A DNA stretch of 64,000 nucleotides from Isoetes taiwanensis (GCA_021234155.1 JAJEKV010000032.1:9740099-9804098); one strand, 5' to 3'; counted from the stretch's first letter, positions 23,997-35,540 are shown. Program-made: numbers and translations. The notes: generated from the letters alone by a model not told the origin.

Positions 23997-25909
23997 GTAA
24001 TCCTAACAAATATAACCATCTCATGTTGCATCGTAATTTTCTACATAGAATACAAACTTGAAACGAACTGTCCCATGAAGGCAGAGTTGTTCTCTTGTTC
24101 TTGATACGTCATGCTGTGTGCAATTCTTGCATATTGTAGTGACCATATGGTCCAGGGTGTCCTGTCTAGACATTTATATAATAATTTGATGTGTGCACGG
24201 AGTTAGATTTGTTGTAGGAAACTTTCTCTGCTAAGGCAACGGAAGAGATATTGTTCTTGATGCTTTAGGAATCCAGCTTAAATTATGGCATTGTGACTGA
24301 TGTCGTTTGTGGCGTCTTTTGAAGCACCTCAAAGAGTTTCATCCTCTCTCGCATATAAAGGATAGAAAGCCTTATGATACATGCTCTAAGAAGCGACAAG
24401 AAGGATGAAGGACATCACCAACCTAATGTTAATTTATGGCAAAGCATGTTTGTCTAACAAGTCTCCCTTGGAGACTGCTTATTTCAATGCCAAGAGGGAC
24501 CACGTTTTCTGTGGCTATTGTACAAGAGCATCGAACAATTAATCAAAGAGTGTTCAAGAAATGTTTATATCAGTCAGAAGTGTATCTGCTGCCCTCTAAA
24601 CACGAGATTTAACTGTGTCTTATTATTCTACACAAACAGTAAAAATAGCTTTTTACAGTAGTTTGTTCTATTTTTGAACTTTTTTTGTCTCTTAAATGTT
24701 GTGCAACTTTTATCATACCATTCACAGGCAGTGCGTTGTCATATTGTTGGATGTAACTTATTAAGGAAGTTCAAATCTATTTGTGAAGCCTCAGAGGACA
24801 GGAGTCACGGCCGGCCATGACATACATCAGGTCCAAGGTTCTGGCATTGCCATGCCATGAAAGTTCTACTTCCTTCCCGTGAAGAGCCAAAAAGATTGTT
24901 TGCATACTTTAGGGCTAGGCCTGCAGATGTTCCAATTAGGACTATTGGTAGTACTGCATCTTTAAAATTTGATGGATCTTTAGAATTTCTGTTCCATGGT
25001 CATTCTCTCCCTACTTTATGTAGTCTCTTTAAAACCAAGACTATTTGCTTTCACATTGCGTTAGGACTGTTGGATTATATTGTATCTTTAGAATTTGAGA
25101 TGGTCTATTGGATCTTTAGGATTTTGGATAGAAAAAAACTTAGGTTCTTTTAGCCACCTTCACTACTAGGTTACAATAGGTTCAGACCCCAAAAAAATGC
25201 GCTACTACTACTATGATAGAAAACCCATTAACGATTCAATTCCCATTATTGATAAATGTTTTCCACTCCACAGATTTCAAGATCTACTTATCAATGTTGG
25301 CAATGGTGCTTCATGTCCTTGTACCTATCACGTGGAGAGGCCCCGAGGGGGAAAAATGTCCATCAACATGTATTTATAACAAGTCTATAAGCTGTAGACA
25401 TGCTCATTGCTTATTCCATATTGTGAGCCCTACTAGGTGTTTATGATTGTTGCCTTATACATGCTTCTCTAACCATGCAAACCTTATATCAATATGATTA
25501 AAGCAAGTTGAAGTTGAAGAATAGGAACATTGTTGCCATCCCCAAGATCCCAAAGGGTCCAACGCCAACGGGCAACCCCAAGCATCTTGTTGGATAATTA
25601 TCAAAACGCCTTTTTATCTTTCTAACTCAACAAAATGCCCCTTCTTATACGCTGAATTTAGGAGCATTTTGGCATTTATCAAAACTTGTAGGTGGGGCAT
25701 TTTGGTATCTTTTCCAAAAAGTTAATTGTCAAATGTGAGATGATGCTCCTTTGCTGGCACGACCTTTGAAAATGTATTGTTTATATTATTTGTTGGAGAA
25801 TGTTCTGTCGTCAAATTAATTTTATTGTAGTCTTAAATCTTTTGATGTTGTCCTAGAGAGAAAACCCTTGCCCAAATTTGTTAACAAATTTTATTGGATG
25901 TTAGGAGAC
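23997..25909. other. No recognised gene
   Basis: Should contain the 3' exons of the 2-phosphoglycerate-kinase-like gene if it continues, but I could not find them. The frame 24857-25153 starts with a coding-like stretch (REEPKRLFAYFRARPADVP) that I do not recognise. The 9-mer GGGCAACCC, shared with the hairpin repeats, is at 25570-25578. Confidence 0.4.
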
Positions 25910-26640
25910 AATATTAGAGAATAGAGAAAGAATAGAATAGAACTATTAACGTTGAAGACCAAAAGGCCATGGGACCTATAGAATGGGCTTGTACAACTAT
26001 TATTACTAGGATTAAAAAACCCTGCCTCAAAAGCTTTTCAATAGCAAAAGCTTTCCAATGGATACTAGATAGTCAATAATAACAAGATTGTACAAAGAAG
26101 ATTACGATGACTGTTGATGGCTCAGCAATTGAAGACATAAATCTAGAACCTCAAGTATGAATGTCAAGTCATGCACACATGGTGGTCTGAGAAGTTGTGG
26201 AAGCATGAATGTAATGCTAATGTCATATAACAATTCCTGATCATCTCAAAATCATGACATCTTAGAAGTGTATGGTTTTTTTCTGCAATAAACTGTAACT
26301 GGCAACATGCACATAATCTCGCCTCTCACAACAATTGCAGCCGCTCCCATTTACATGTTCCAATATGTAGCTTGTGGAACCCTATATGGGGTGATGCAAT
26401 AGCTACAAAAATTTTCCTAGACAAATAAGCAAGAAAATAAGCTTGTGGTCCTTGTGCCAAAGTGTGGTTTCAGTTTTAACTTGGATCAAGGCATGTGCAT
26501 CCCTGGCTGTATGATGCCAGTGTTCCTATTGCAAGTGTGTTCACTATTACGTGGAGCGGCTGATCAAGTGTGATCAATCCCTCATAGCGCGTCCAAATAG
26601 TTGAAAATGTTGGGCAGACTGGGAAAGACGAGGAGCCGAA
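25910..26640 (-). mobile_element. LINE relic, degenerate 3' end
   Basis: The interval matches the 964-1423 LINE tail at both ends: an AGAAT-rich start and a GGGACC ... TTAAAAAACCCT block at 25930-26080, and an AGCGGCTG ... TCATAGCGCGTCC block at 26550-26595. Coding sequence is lost. The frame 26574-26810 overlaps its end and is probably fortuitous. Confidence 0.55.
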
Positions 26641-28225
26641 GCAGGCTTGCGTTGACGAGCCATCTTGAGACGATGGGCTTCGTCAACTGAAAGAGAAGGA
26701 AAGGAATGGCCATCGAAATCGAAGACAATCTCATAGCCTTCGCGGCCGTGTGACATTCCAGGGAAATATACGCCAAAAATACGCATATTTTCGGGTCCAT
26801 CACTATACAAATCTATCTTAGTAGCTTTGTATACCCTTAATTAGTGGCATAGGGTGCATGTGTAAGTTATTTATATAACATCTAGATACCCTTAGGATAA
26901 TGCCAATTTCCATATGGCCTCCTATTGGGCAGCTGCCATACGGCCATATCCCATTGGCATGACATGTGGACCCTAACCTATATAGGCTTGAACCCTAATC
27001 CTAGGCCTCTGTTTTGGCTCCAACACCCTGGGAACCTTCTCCGCGCTCGAAACTCCGTTTCGAGAGTCGTTTGCTGTGGCATAGCCTAGCACAGCAACCC
27101 CCAGAGCGCATGTCTTGGAGCGAGCACTACTTCGACCACCTCGAAGACCATGGAGACGTCAGGGATAGGAGGGAGTTCCTCAGGAGCAGGTGTGGTTCTC
27201 ATCTTCAATAATTCTCAGCTAGCAACATTGGCGGACCCTTTGTTCTCGTAATTCAAAATATAAAGAATTTTCTTTTGACAACTTTTGGAAACTTCAAGTT
27301 CACATTTGACACAAAATTTTGACGTCTTCAAAAAAAATATGTGGTTCATATCAATTCTCTTCGATTTGCAATAACGCATGTGAGACTATTAAAAAAGGGG
27401 AGAAGTATAGGAATCTACAAAATGCAGACTCACACTCATCCAATATAGAAAGCGAAAATAGGAGCTCGTCAATTTATAGTTGCCATGTTGGCTTTTCAAA
27501 GTAAAAACGAAAACAAACATTAATCTAGTTGGCATTTTGACTATGTAATGGTCGACAACCAAAAGTGTTTTTGAGTTCAAACCATTTTAAAGGCATATTC
27601 ATACAAGATGAGGGGTTTTTATAGTAAATTAATGGTTGGCGGAGTATTTTTAAAAGTATTCAAAGGCACATTCATATGAAGTGAGGGAGTTTAGAATAGT
27701 AAATTATGGAAATATATGTACGAGAATTTCTTGATCTAGGGGAGGAGGGGGGGTTTCTTTTACAAAGTCATGCTTAGGTTATATAAGATGAAGTTAAAAA
27801 CCAAAAACATTCAATTTTAAATGATTCATACTTCACAAACTCCTTGTTTTTCAAAATTATACAAACAAGATCTCAAAATTTTGTAATATAATATAGGCAA
27901 TGTAACTTGATATATAATTAGGTTCTTACATTTAATGAAATTGCATTTTCAAGGCAGAGCATGCAGAGATAGATAGACGAGGCACGCAGACATACATACG
28001 CATGCACAGGCATGAGGCAGGCAGGCGCAGGCAGGCAGAGACGCATTGCAGACAGGCGAGGAGCAAAAAGGCGAGCGGCGGCGGGGTTCAAGTTTGTGGG
28101 CACCCCTAATTTTCTAATGACATGCATTTTTTTTTTTTTGGTTTTTCATATGACAGAATATTGATCAATTTGAACCTTTCAACTGACATGCAAAAATCTT
28201 AATTGGCGGAAGACCAAAACTTAGA
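26641..28225. other. No recognised gene
   Basis: Contains a possible TATA (CTATATAGG near 26980) before the frame 27014-27211, whose product is not recognised, and a GCAGGCAGGC-rich simple stretch at about 27955-28080. Confidence 0.4.
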
Positions 28226-28410
28226 GCAGAATAGAATAGAATAGAATAGAATAGAATAGAATAGAATTTGTTTTTATCGTCCACGGAGACCAACTAGCCT
28301 ATGGGACCCAAACAAAGAGAGAGCAGCAAGCGTATTATAGTCAGGATTAAAAAAAACACACCCCGAAGGGTTTTCGAGGGAAAAACCTTAGCAGTAATAA
28401 GAATGCTGGT
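28226..28410 (-). mobile_element. LINE 3' UTR with (TTCTA)n tail
   Basis: The same 3' UTR as 964-1140 (ATCGTCCACGGAGACCAA, TATGGGACC, CGAAGGGTTTTCGAGGG), but ending in a pentanucleotide tail at 28226-28266. No ORF2 remains, so it is a strongly 5'-truncated insertion. Confidence 0.7.
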
Positions 28411-28997
28411 ATATTGTACAATCGTGTATGACAATTCAATGTTGTACCAAAGGTACTAATATAAACATATAGTTAAAAGTTAAGAGTAGCATCAACAACA
28501 TAAATCAAGAGTCATCAAGAGACATTGTTGCTCTTCTACGTTTATCTTCATTCCAAGCATCAAAGCATGTTTTCCAATCCACATATTCAAATGGTTTACT
28601 CCACATGGAAATCATCATAGTAGCATCCAATGTTTCCATATTCGTTGAGAAATGTGAGAATAAGAGTAATCGGGAATGTAGTAGAAGATAAAAAGAAATA
28701 TTTAATGTTACCTAATTCATTATTCTATTAGAGGCAGGTAAGGACCATACGGTACATTAACTCGATATGCCTATCTATGCCTATAAAATAACCCTAGTAC
28801 TTATACAAAAATGAAAGGCAAATTTATATTTGCGACCTTTCAAATGACATACACGTTTTTTTTTTTTTTTGCCTTTCTATATGACAGGCAAATTGATATT
28901 TGTTACCCTTCATATGCAGGGCAATTTTTTTTGCTGCCTGTTTTGACGGGCAAAAAAGCCAAAAACAGGCATGAAAGCCGTCAAACTTGAACCTTGC

Positions 28998-29034
28998 AGA
29001 CAGACGGACGGACGGACAGACAGACAGACAGACT
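28998..29034 (+). repeat. (GACA/GACG)n microsatellite
   Basis: Short tetranucleotide run of GACG then GACA units. Just upstream, 28840-28935 repeats a poly-T motif also found near 28120-28170. Confidence 0.8.
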
Positions 29035-29081
29035 TTTAACGTCATGCTGCTAGTAGCATCCAACAGAACATACACACCACA

Positions 29082-29193
29082 CTACATTGCTCGGTTGGGC
29101 CCTGCCTCTGCCACTAAGCAGCATCCAACTGGACACTACATTGCTTGGTTGGGTCCTGCCTCTAATCAATTCACATTGCATCTAGGTTGGGTC
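29082..29193 (+). repeat. Minisatellite split by the gag-only element
   Basis: Imperfect units around CATTGCTTGGTTGGGTCCTG. The pattern resumes at 32045 (CCTGCCTCCAACC ... CACATTGCAT), so the array was interrupted by the insertion at 29194. Confidence 0.7.
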
Positions 29194-29807
29194 TGATATG
29201 AGCTACTCCAATACTCAGGAAGATCCGTCTCTAGTTCACCAAAACTAGAAGAAGATTCTAAACCACAAGTTAAATAATGGTAGTGCTCCATCCAACCGGG
29301 CCAACCGGTGTTTTCTGGCAGAATTAACAGCAAGGCAGGAGGCTATGGCAAACGTCAAGGCAAAGATCTGGTTTTACAACAGAAGAATCCGGCAGGAGGC
29401 TATGGAAAACGTCAAGGCAAAGATCTGGTTTTACAACAGAAGAATCCGACAGGTTTATGGACAAGGCCGAACTTAGCAAATCCGACAGTAGCTGCCTGTT
29501 GGTGATGATCTGGAGGTTGAACAGCGGCCGTTGGAGTTGCCCCTTTTAAGATTCGATGCAGGCCCCTTTATAAGTCCGATGCTGGCTTTTTAGAAAAAGG
29601 TTCGGCTCTTCCTATTTTAAACGAGCCTTATAAAGCTTAGCCATTAAATAATATCTTACATGATATTATTAAACTTCTACTAACATAAGATGTCTTTGCC
29701 AATTTATCTGCCTTGCCTTGCCATTAATTCGCCATTCTCGCACACCCATGCTAGTCCACCAAGACCAACGTTCAAGGCCACTCCCCCGAGCTACCATAAC
29801 CATATCA
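29194..29807 (-). repeat. 3' LTR of the gag-only element
   Basis: 614 bp, TG-CA ends. Contains the internal duplication of a GGAGGCTATGG ... GAAGAATCC unit that the other LTR has once. Confidence 0.9.
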
Positions 29808-29822
29808 ATTCCTCCCTTTCTG
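29808..29822 (-). promoter_or_regulatory. Polypurine tract of the gag-only element
   Basis: On the minus strand, GAAAGGGAGGAAT borders the 3' LTR. Confidence 0.85.
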
Positions 29823-30300
29823 AAGGCAACTGACCTCAGTTGTGTCCGTAAACAAATTAAGCACCAACTTAATTTATCCAATTGAGCACCAACTCAATAC
29901 ATTTTAAGTTCAAGTTTAAGGTAATGATATCACAAATAGCACCAACTATTCATGACGACCACACTTGTTGAGGCTAAAGGCTTGGGTAAGGTATAGGAAG
30001 GTTTGATTTACCCTACGAGGATGTAAAATAATTTCAAGACCTTTTTAACACAAGGATTGGGTTAAGTTTATAAGAATTTTGGGTTACATTGAGGCACCAA
30101 CCTCTGCCAGTAGCACCAACTACTGATTGCAATTTGCTTAGACACCAATCTAAGATTGCAAATTCATCCATTAATGTTTACAAGTATGGCACCAACCATA
30201 GTTTTGTATTTTATTAACGGCATGAACAATCATCTTAAGGAAATATAACAATTTCAGATATAAAATATCTAAATTCTAAACTGAATCCTTAATCATGCTA

Positions 30301-30891
30301 CTATTTACCAGGCAAATAGTAACCTATCTTCAGTTTGATGTTCTCTTCTTCTATATGCGCTACGTGAGCTGCTTTCTTCTCCGCTTTTAACTTCTCAGCA
30401 TCAGATAAACCTGGTTCTAATTCCTCTATGTAAACATTATGCATTCTTCCTTCAATGCTTTTTCTTGGCTGTGGAGGATACTCAAACCTTATAACAGCTT
30501 TATTCTCAGGGCAATACCTCTGATAGTGATTTCCACCACAACGGAAACATCGTATATCTCTGGACTTAACCATACTTCCTTTCTTTTGCTCAGATGCATT
30601 CTCAAGAGTTTCCACATCCACTTCCTTTCTCCTTTTCCGTTTTCCTTCATTCTCGTCATCTGGGCTGGTGTATGGCTGCCATGCATAACTTCTTTTTGCT
30701 TTTGGGTTAATCTTTAACTCAGCAGTAGATGCATAAATTATGGCATCTCGTAAGTCCTTGGGCCTGGAGTAGCTAACCTCGCTGAAGATATCCATACGTA
30801 CTCCGTTGATGTATTTCCTCGTCAATTCCTGAGCGTCCATGTTATTCATCTGCGCAGCCAAGTGATTGAATTTCATGGTGAAATCATTCAC
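30301..30891 (-). pseudogene. Gag C-terminal part with zinc knuckle
   Basis: A 196-codon frame: capsid-like sequence (NDFTMKFNHLAAQM, RKYINGVR, LRDAIIYAS) as in Ty3/gypsy gag proteins, a basic stretch, one CCHC knuckle (CFRCGGNHYQRYC), and a charged tail ending in a stop. The N-terminal gag parts are in other frames upstream. There is no pol after the stop. Confidence 0.85.
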
Positions 30892-30935
30892 AGTCTCCTT
30901 ATCTGTTTGCTGAATATGATCCCATTCTCTTTGGA

Positions 30936-31482
30936 TTACTTGGAAATAATCTGGAGGCAGGTATGCACTTCAAACTCCTTCCTAAAATCGTCCCAATTAC
31001 TTACTACTGGATCCAGTCGCTTTCTTCCCTGCCACCATAGCTGCGCAATGCCTTTTAAATATATATCCATGGCCCCTAACCTTTCTTCCTCCGTTGCTTC
31101 AACTCTCTTCAAGAACGACTCCCAAGTGCTAAAAAATCCAATAACCTGTGTGGGCTTAGCAGGATATCCACGAAAAGAAGGCATTGTCGGACTTTTCCAA
31201 CCATTTGCACTTATTCTTTTTGCTGGGAAGAATTTCTTCTTCATTGGGAGGGAGCAGATCTATGGGAGCAGGTTCAGAAGGTAGTGGAGGTGCAGGGGTT
31301 CTGATATTCTGCAATAATTCCTCACTTACATAACCCAATGCAATCGCCAGATGCTCTAATTTCCTGATAGCCTCTTCTTGAGATTCAGGCATGGAAATTC
31401 CCATCTGGTTTGCCGCTGTATACGCTGAGGTAATTGCTTTCCAGTAAGTCTCTGCATCTGTTGGCCATGAATTGGATGCCAT
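30936..31482 (-). pseudogene. Gag N-terminal part, frameshifted
   Basis: Two overlapping minus frames (31482-31156 and 31244-30936) form the gag N-terminus. The first starts with Met about 30 bases after the primer site; the second carries the retrotransposon-gag signature (AMDIYLKGIAQLWWQGRK, SNWDDFRKEFEV). One frameshift lies within the 31156-31244 overlap, and another near 30930 separates them from the knuckle part. Confidence 0.8.
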
Positions 31483-31510
31483 AAATGCTTTACTAGTGCA
31501 GAATTGTCAG

Positions 31511-31522
31511 GCTCTGATACCA
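31511..31522 (-). promoter_or_regulatory. Primer-binding site of the gag-only element
   Basis: TGGTATCAGAGC on the minus strand, three bases after the 5' LTR. Complementary to initiator tRNA-Met. Confidence 0.92.
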
Positions 31523-31524
31523 AT

Positions 31525-32044
31525 TGATATGAGCTACTCCAATAGCTCAGGAAGATCCGTCTCTAGCTCACCAAAACTAGAAGAAGATTCTAAACCACAA
31601 GGTAAATAATGGTAGTTCTCCACCCAACCGGGCCAATCGGTGTTGAGCTCTGGCAGAATTAACAGCAAGGCATGAGGCTATGGCAAACGTCAAGGCAAAG
31701 ATCTGGTTTTACAACAGAAGAATCCGGCAGGTTTATGGACAAGGCCGAACTTAGCAAATCCGACAGTAGCTGCCTGTTGGTGATGATCCGGAGGTTGAAC
31801 AGCGGCCGTTGGAGTTGCCCCTTTTAAGATTCGATGCAGGCCCCTTTATAAGTCCGATGCTGTCTTTTTAGAAAAAGGTTCGGCTCTTCCTATTTTAAAC
31901 GAGCCTTATAAATTTTAGCCATTAAATAATATCTTACATGATATTATTAAGCTTCTACCATTAATTCGCCATTCTCGCACATCCATGCTAGTCCACCAAG
32001 ACCAACGTTCAAGGCCACTCCCCCGAGCTACCATAACCATATCA
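31525..32044 (-). repeat. 5' LTR of the gag-only element
   Basis: 520 bp, TG-CA ends; single copy of the block duplicated in the other LTR. Followed by GGGCC. Confidence 0.9.
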
Positions 32045-32582
32045 GGGCCCTGCCTCCAACCAACTCACATTGCATCGATGGGATTTATTGCCCAACAATT
32101 TAGAGTGCAATTCTGGACGGTCTCAAACTCGAGATCTGTAGTTGCTAGAACTAGTGTATTACCACTCGACCAAACACACAGACTAGTGTAGGAGCCATTG
32201 TGAACTCCCATACTAGTTTTCACTCCCTTCTTTAATTCACAAAATTTTCTAGCCATAACCATCCCGTTTCCAAATGTTCTGAACCTAATTAAGAAGTGCC
32301 AAAACAAAAGCCTCCATTTCTCCAAAAATACTAGAAGAACCTCTTATTTTTAGCAATTTTCGTACTCTTTCGAGATTGTGTAGCTAAATTTGAAATCTAT
32401 CACATAGGTTAGAAGACTTTCTTGAAATTTCCGAACCAAGCTCCCTTCTAGTCTTTTCTTGTTCAAGCTTCCAAATACTAAAAATATCGTGCACGATCCC
32501 TGTGTAAATTAAATTATTAGTACAACTAGCATATGTGCATCTAATGTTTCACGGCAAATGTTAGCTTGCTTCTTACTTTTCA

Positions 32583-32742
32583 CATCAATATGTAGCATTA
32601 TAACAGGGGGTTTTTTTTGTAATTTTATACGCTTTTTGGCATGGTTTTCATATGATTTCATGGGCGTATTGCACGAGGCATACTAATCAGTATATCTAGA
32701 GTGCACATTAGATTTTTATATTTTGAATGGCATTTTATCTAT
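32583..32742 (-). repeat. Repeat B, copy 2, inverted
   Basis: Nearly matches the complement of 21753-21908. Stands without repeat A, so B is an independent unit. Confidence 0.8.
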
Positions 32743-32882
32743 GTTACTGCAATGGTTGCGCATTATATAGTTCTTATTCACAAAAAATTATTTGTATTAA
32801 TTCTTGAAGAGCATGCAAGTATCGGGGATCTCTGCTTTAGGGCTTGTGTCAGGGACACCATCGAGGACCATTCTGCATTTGT

Positions 32883-33870
32883 TCAGAGGGGTGCAATCTG
32901 CATTCGTTTCAGAGCCGTGTGACAGATCTGGGCCAAAAGTTTGATCTCGGTACTGGTACTAGGTGGGTTCTTTCCAAGGAAGTGCATACTCCGGCATTCT
33001 TGCTGACACTCATCCAGGGTTAGTTTTATGTTGTTTACCCTAAATAGTGTAGGCCTCAAATTTCGGTGCAGGATTCTCGCTTCGATCTTTTCTGCCAAGT
33101 CCGGCTGTTTCTTAGCTTTCCCGCAAGCACTAGTACCCATTTTCCCTTCAAAAAGCGTTTTGGTCTTTATATACATGCAGCAATACCCAGATCTTCTTCT
33201 TCTTTGCCTGGACAGGCAGCGGTTGCAGCGGTGGCTTCTGCACCCTTGTCTTGTTTTAAGAATATCTTCCATTTTTGGCGACTCGATTGATGGATTTGCT
33301 TTTATATAGCGGTGACCCTTGCTCCTAGATTAATGAATTGCCAAAGCCGGTGGATTTTTTGGGGCTTTCTCTTCCCTGCAAAAATCGACTCTATCAGAAG
33401 TGTCTTGATACTGATTCTTATGACAGACCCAAAAGCTTTTACTTAGAACTTCGAAATTGATGATGTTAGTGTAAATCCTCTTGCTCTGTCTCCTTTTTAA
33501 AAGTTGCAGCAGTCTTTGATGCATACCAAATTGTGTTTGCCTTCCAGTTCTAAGAGATGCAACGGCTTCAGAAACAGTAGTTATCAAAGCTTGGGCCTGG
33601 GCCTTAGATAAAGCTTCAGGTTGATGCAAACTCGGAGCTGTCACCTGTGGACCTTTTTTACTATCAAGGGATGCCTGTACATGATGTGCATCGAGTGGCA
33701 CATGAGATTTAGATACAGGTTCAACCCGTCCAACATCTTTTGTTGACTGAAATTGAACATCTTGATCTCCCAAAAAGGGTACCTTTCGTTGCTTGAGCAG
33801 ACTTGTCCCAATCGGAGGTATAAACTGATAATATCCAGTTGTTGGTGCATAGATTGGCTAGATCCTTTTA
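32883..33870 (-). pseudogene. Unidentified protein gene remnant
   Basis: Minus-strand frames 33773-33330 and 33272-32883 have coding-like composition but are joined by a stop-containing gap. The first reads from TGYYQFIPPIGTSLLKQRK through KSHVPLDAHHVQASL and EALSKAQAQALITTVSEAV. The second includes EKIEARILHRNLRPTLF and TLDECQQECRSMHFLG. I do not recognise the family. An acceptor-like TCTAG precedes the first. It may be an exon pair of a host gene or a retroelement protein. Confidence 0.35.
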
Positions 33871-34653
33871 CATGGTTTATATTAAAGGAAAGGTGAGGAA
33901 TTCCTGTTTTCTAGCTTTGGTCTAGGAAATTAAGATTGAATTCTTACTATCAAAAATGCTTACACAAGCTGACATATACAGAAGCAGCTCCATAAATTAA
34001 CTGTGAGTTTCTAATTTTAGCATTAAGGCCCGTGGAGGTTAACCAAGCACGGAGTGCGTTTGAATAGTTGTATTAGTATGAAGATCTGGTATAAGATGCT
34101 ATTGCCAAGGATATAATAAAGGAAAGCTTTTATTCATTGGGATAGTAGGTGGATATGCAATTTCTATACGAGTTAGATGAACATTTCAGTTGAATAAACA
34201 TGATGCATCTCACAGAACCTAATTCCTTACACCTAATTTCTTACAGGTTACTGATGCAGTTGGACCAAATGATGCAGCTGGACCAAAAGATGGTGTGAAA
34301 TGGTAGGAGAAAGAAGGTTACTACTGCAACATTCATGGGGTTACGAATGCCATGAGCAGCATATGCTCCTCATGAGCTGTATGGCAAAATCATTGCTCAT
34401 TTTGCATTTTTCCTCAAATTGATTTACTAGACCAGTATAAGGTTTGATACCATGGCAAGTTGCAAGTCCATGTCCATAAACATGTGGATAGCTTGCTTGA
34501 ATATTTGTGGTCCTTTGCATCAGTTTGAATCTGTACCCCGTGGGATGGTATTAGTTGTGGGAATTTTGTAATTGCCTATGATTGGGCCTTATCCACGTGA
34601 TTACCTTGCATATTTCTTTCAATGAATATGAGTCTTATTATCACGTTCATGTA
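33871..34653. other. Mostly non-coding; possible last exon
   Basis: TTTCTTACAG at 34236-34245 is an acceptor-like site followed by a short open stretch (VTDAVGPNDAAGPKDGVKW, then a stop). This could be a terminal exon, but the gene is unknown. Otherwise nothing is seen. Confidence 0.3.
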
Positions 34654-34979
34654 ACCTTATTGGCCTCCCTTTTCAACTAGAGATTGTACAGTAAAACTTA
34701 TCTTGTCACTCTGGATATTGCATTGCAAAGAGAAATAAAGGTTTTATAGTTCTACACAAGATATGTTGCCATCTTTTTGTTTCCCTAAGGGCCCGAAGGG
34801 CCCAAAATTTTTTTTAATACAACAACCAATACATAACTACCATTCATATTAGTTAACTTAAACCATTGCATCTAATATTTTTAAATTACAATCCCCCTGA
34901 AACCCCCTTTGGTTTGGGTGCATATTCACACGGGGGGTTACGTAGGGCAGCGAGAGCCCCTAAGAACTTACAATACATG
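34654..34979 (+). repeat. Repeat F-A, copy 2
   Basis: Direct copy of 21427-21752 (four mismatches). Its A part forms an inverted repeat with 35139-35274 across a spacer of about 160 bp. Confidence 0.9.
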
Positions 34980-35138
34980 TATAAAATTAATACCATTAAG
35001 TACATTCCCTCAAATCTTATAGTATTTTATAAACCTCAATATACCGTGTACAAAAACTTGTACTTGCATACCCCATAAACGAGGATCACTATGTATGGTC
35101 CAGATCAAGGAATAAAGGGCAAATATGCCCATCCGACA

Positions 35139-35274
35139 GCTCTCGATGCCCGGAGTAACCCCCCGTGTGAATATGCACCCAAACCAAAGGGGGTTTCAGG
35201 GGGATTGTAATTTAAAAATATTAGATGCAATGGTTTAAGTTAACTAATATGAATGGTAGTTATGTATTGGTTGT
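35139..35274 (-). repeat. Repeat A, inverted copy adjoining the split gene
   Basis: 136 bp, complement of 21595-21730 with no mismatch seen. It begins 11 bases inside the intron that follows the 35286-35359 exon. Confidence 0.9.
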
Positions 35275-35285
35275 AAGAATCATAC

Positions 35286-35540
35286 ACATCCAGAAGACTA
35301 TTGTCCACAAGCAGCTTCTTTAGTTCAAGTGAGTTCTTGATCACCACATGATTTGGCATCTGAAAACGTTTTGAGTAACAAACGATTTAATTAATTTCAT
35401 AACATGATATATGCATATTCTGAAAAAATGTAATAGCACAAAATGCAGCTGATTACCTTAGTCACAGTGAGCATACGACTTAGAAGAAATCTAGAGAGTA
35501 CATAGTAATGATCAGAGTTCTCCCCCAGCCATACCCGAAC
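35286..35540 (-). CDS. 2-phosphoglycerate-kinase-like gene, upstream exons (split by inversion)
   Basis: Minus-strand exons 35540-35457 (28 codons, VRVWLGENSDHYYVLSRFLL, then SRMLTVTK) and 35359-35286 (24 codons plus two bases, MPNHVVIKNSLELKKLLVDN and on to LLDV). Both have AG acceptors and GT donors and no stops. In the family these two exons come directly before the SQSDLEANLFK exon, which here lies at 21932 on the plus strand. The intron begins GTATGATTCTT and then enters repeat A. The region resembles the N-terminal domain of archaeal 2-phosphoglycerate kinases. Exons further upstream are uncertain. Confidence 0.82.

Larger units (their letters stand above)
29194..32044 (-). mobile_element. 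Gag-only LTR retrotransposon (TR-GAG type), 2851 bp
   Basis: Minus-strand element with LTRs at 31525-32044 (5', 520 bp) and 29194-29807 (3', 614 bp), both with TGATATG ... CATATCA ends. The primer site is complementary to initiator tRNA-Met and there is a polypurine tract. Flanks GGGTC and GGGCC are a target duplication with one transition. The internal part encodes gag only; there is no trace of protease, RT or integrase in the 490 bp between gag and the 3' LTR. Such elements depend on another family for replication. The 3' LTR is longer because of a direct duplication of about 55 bp (near 29335-29450) and an extra block near 29685-29725. Confidence 0.9.

Noticed and set aside
26574-26810. 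78-codon minus frame as a gene
   Set aside because: It overlaps the end of a LINE relic and no family is recognised.
28998-29034. CRISPR-like array
   Set aside because: A simple tetranucleotide run with no spacers, in a plant nuclear context.
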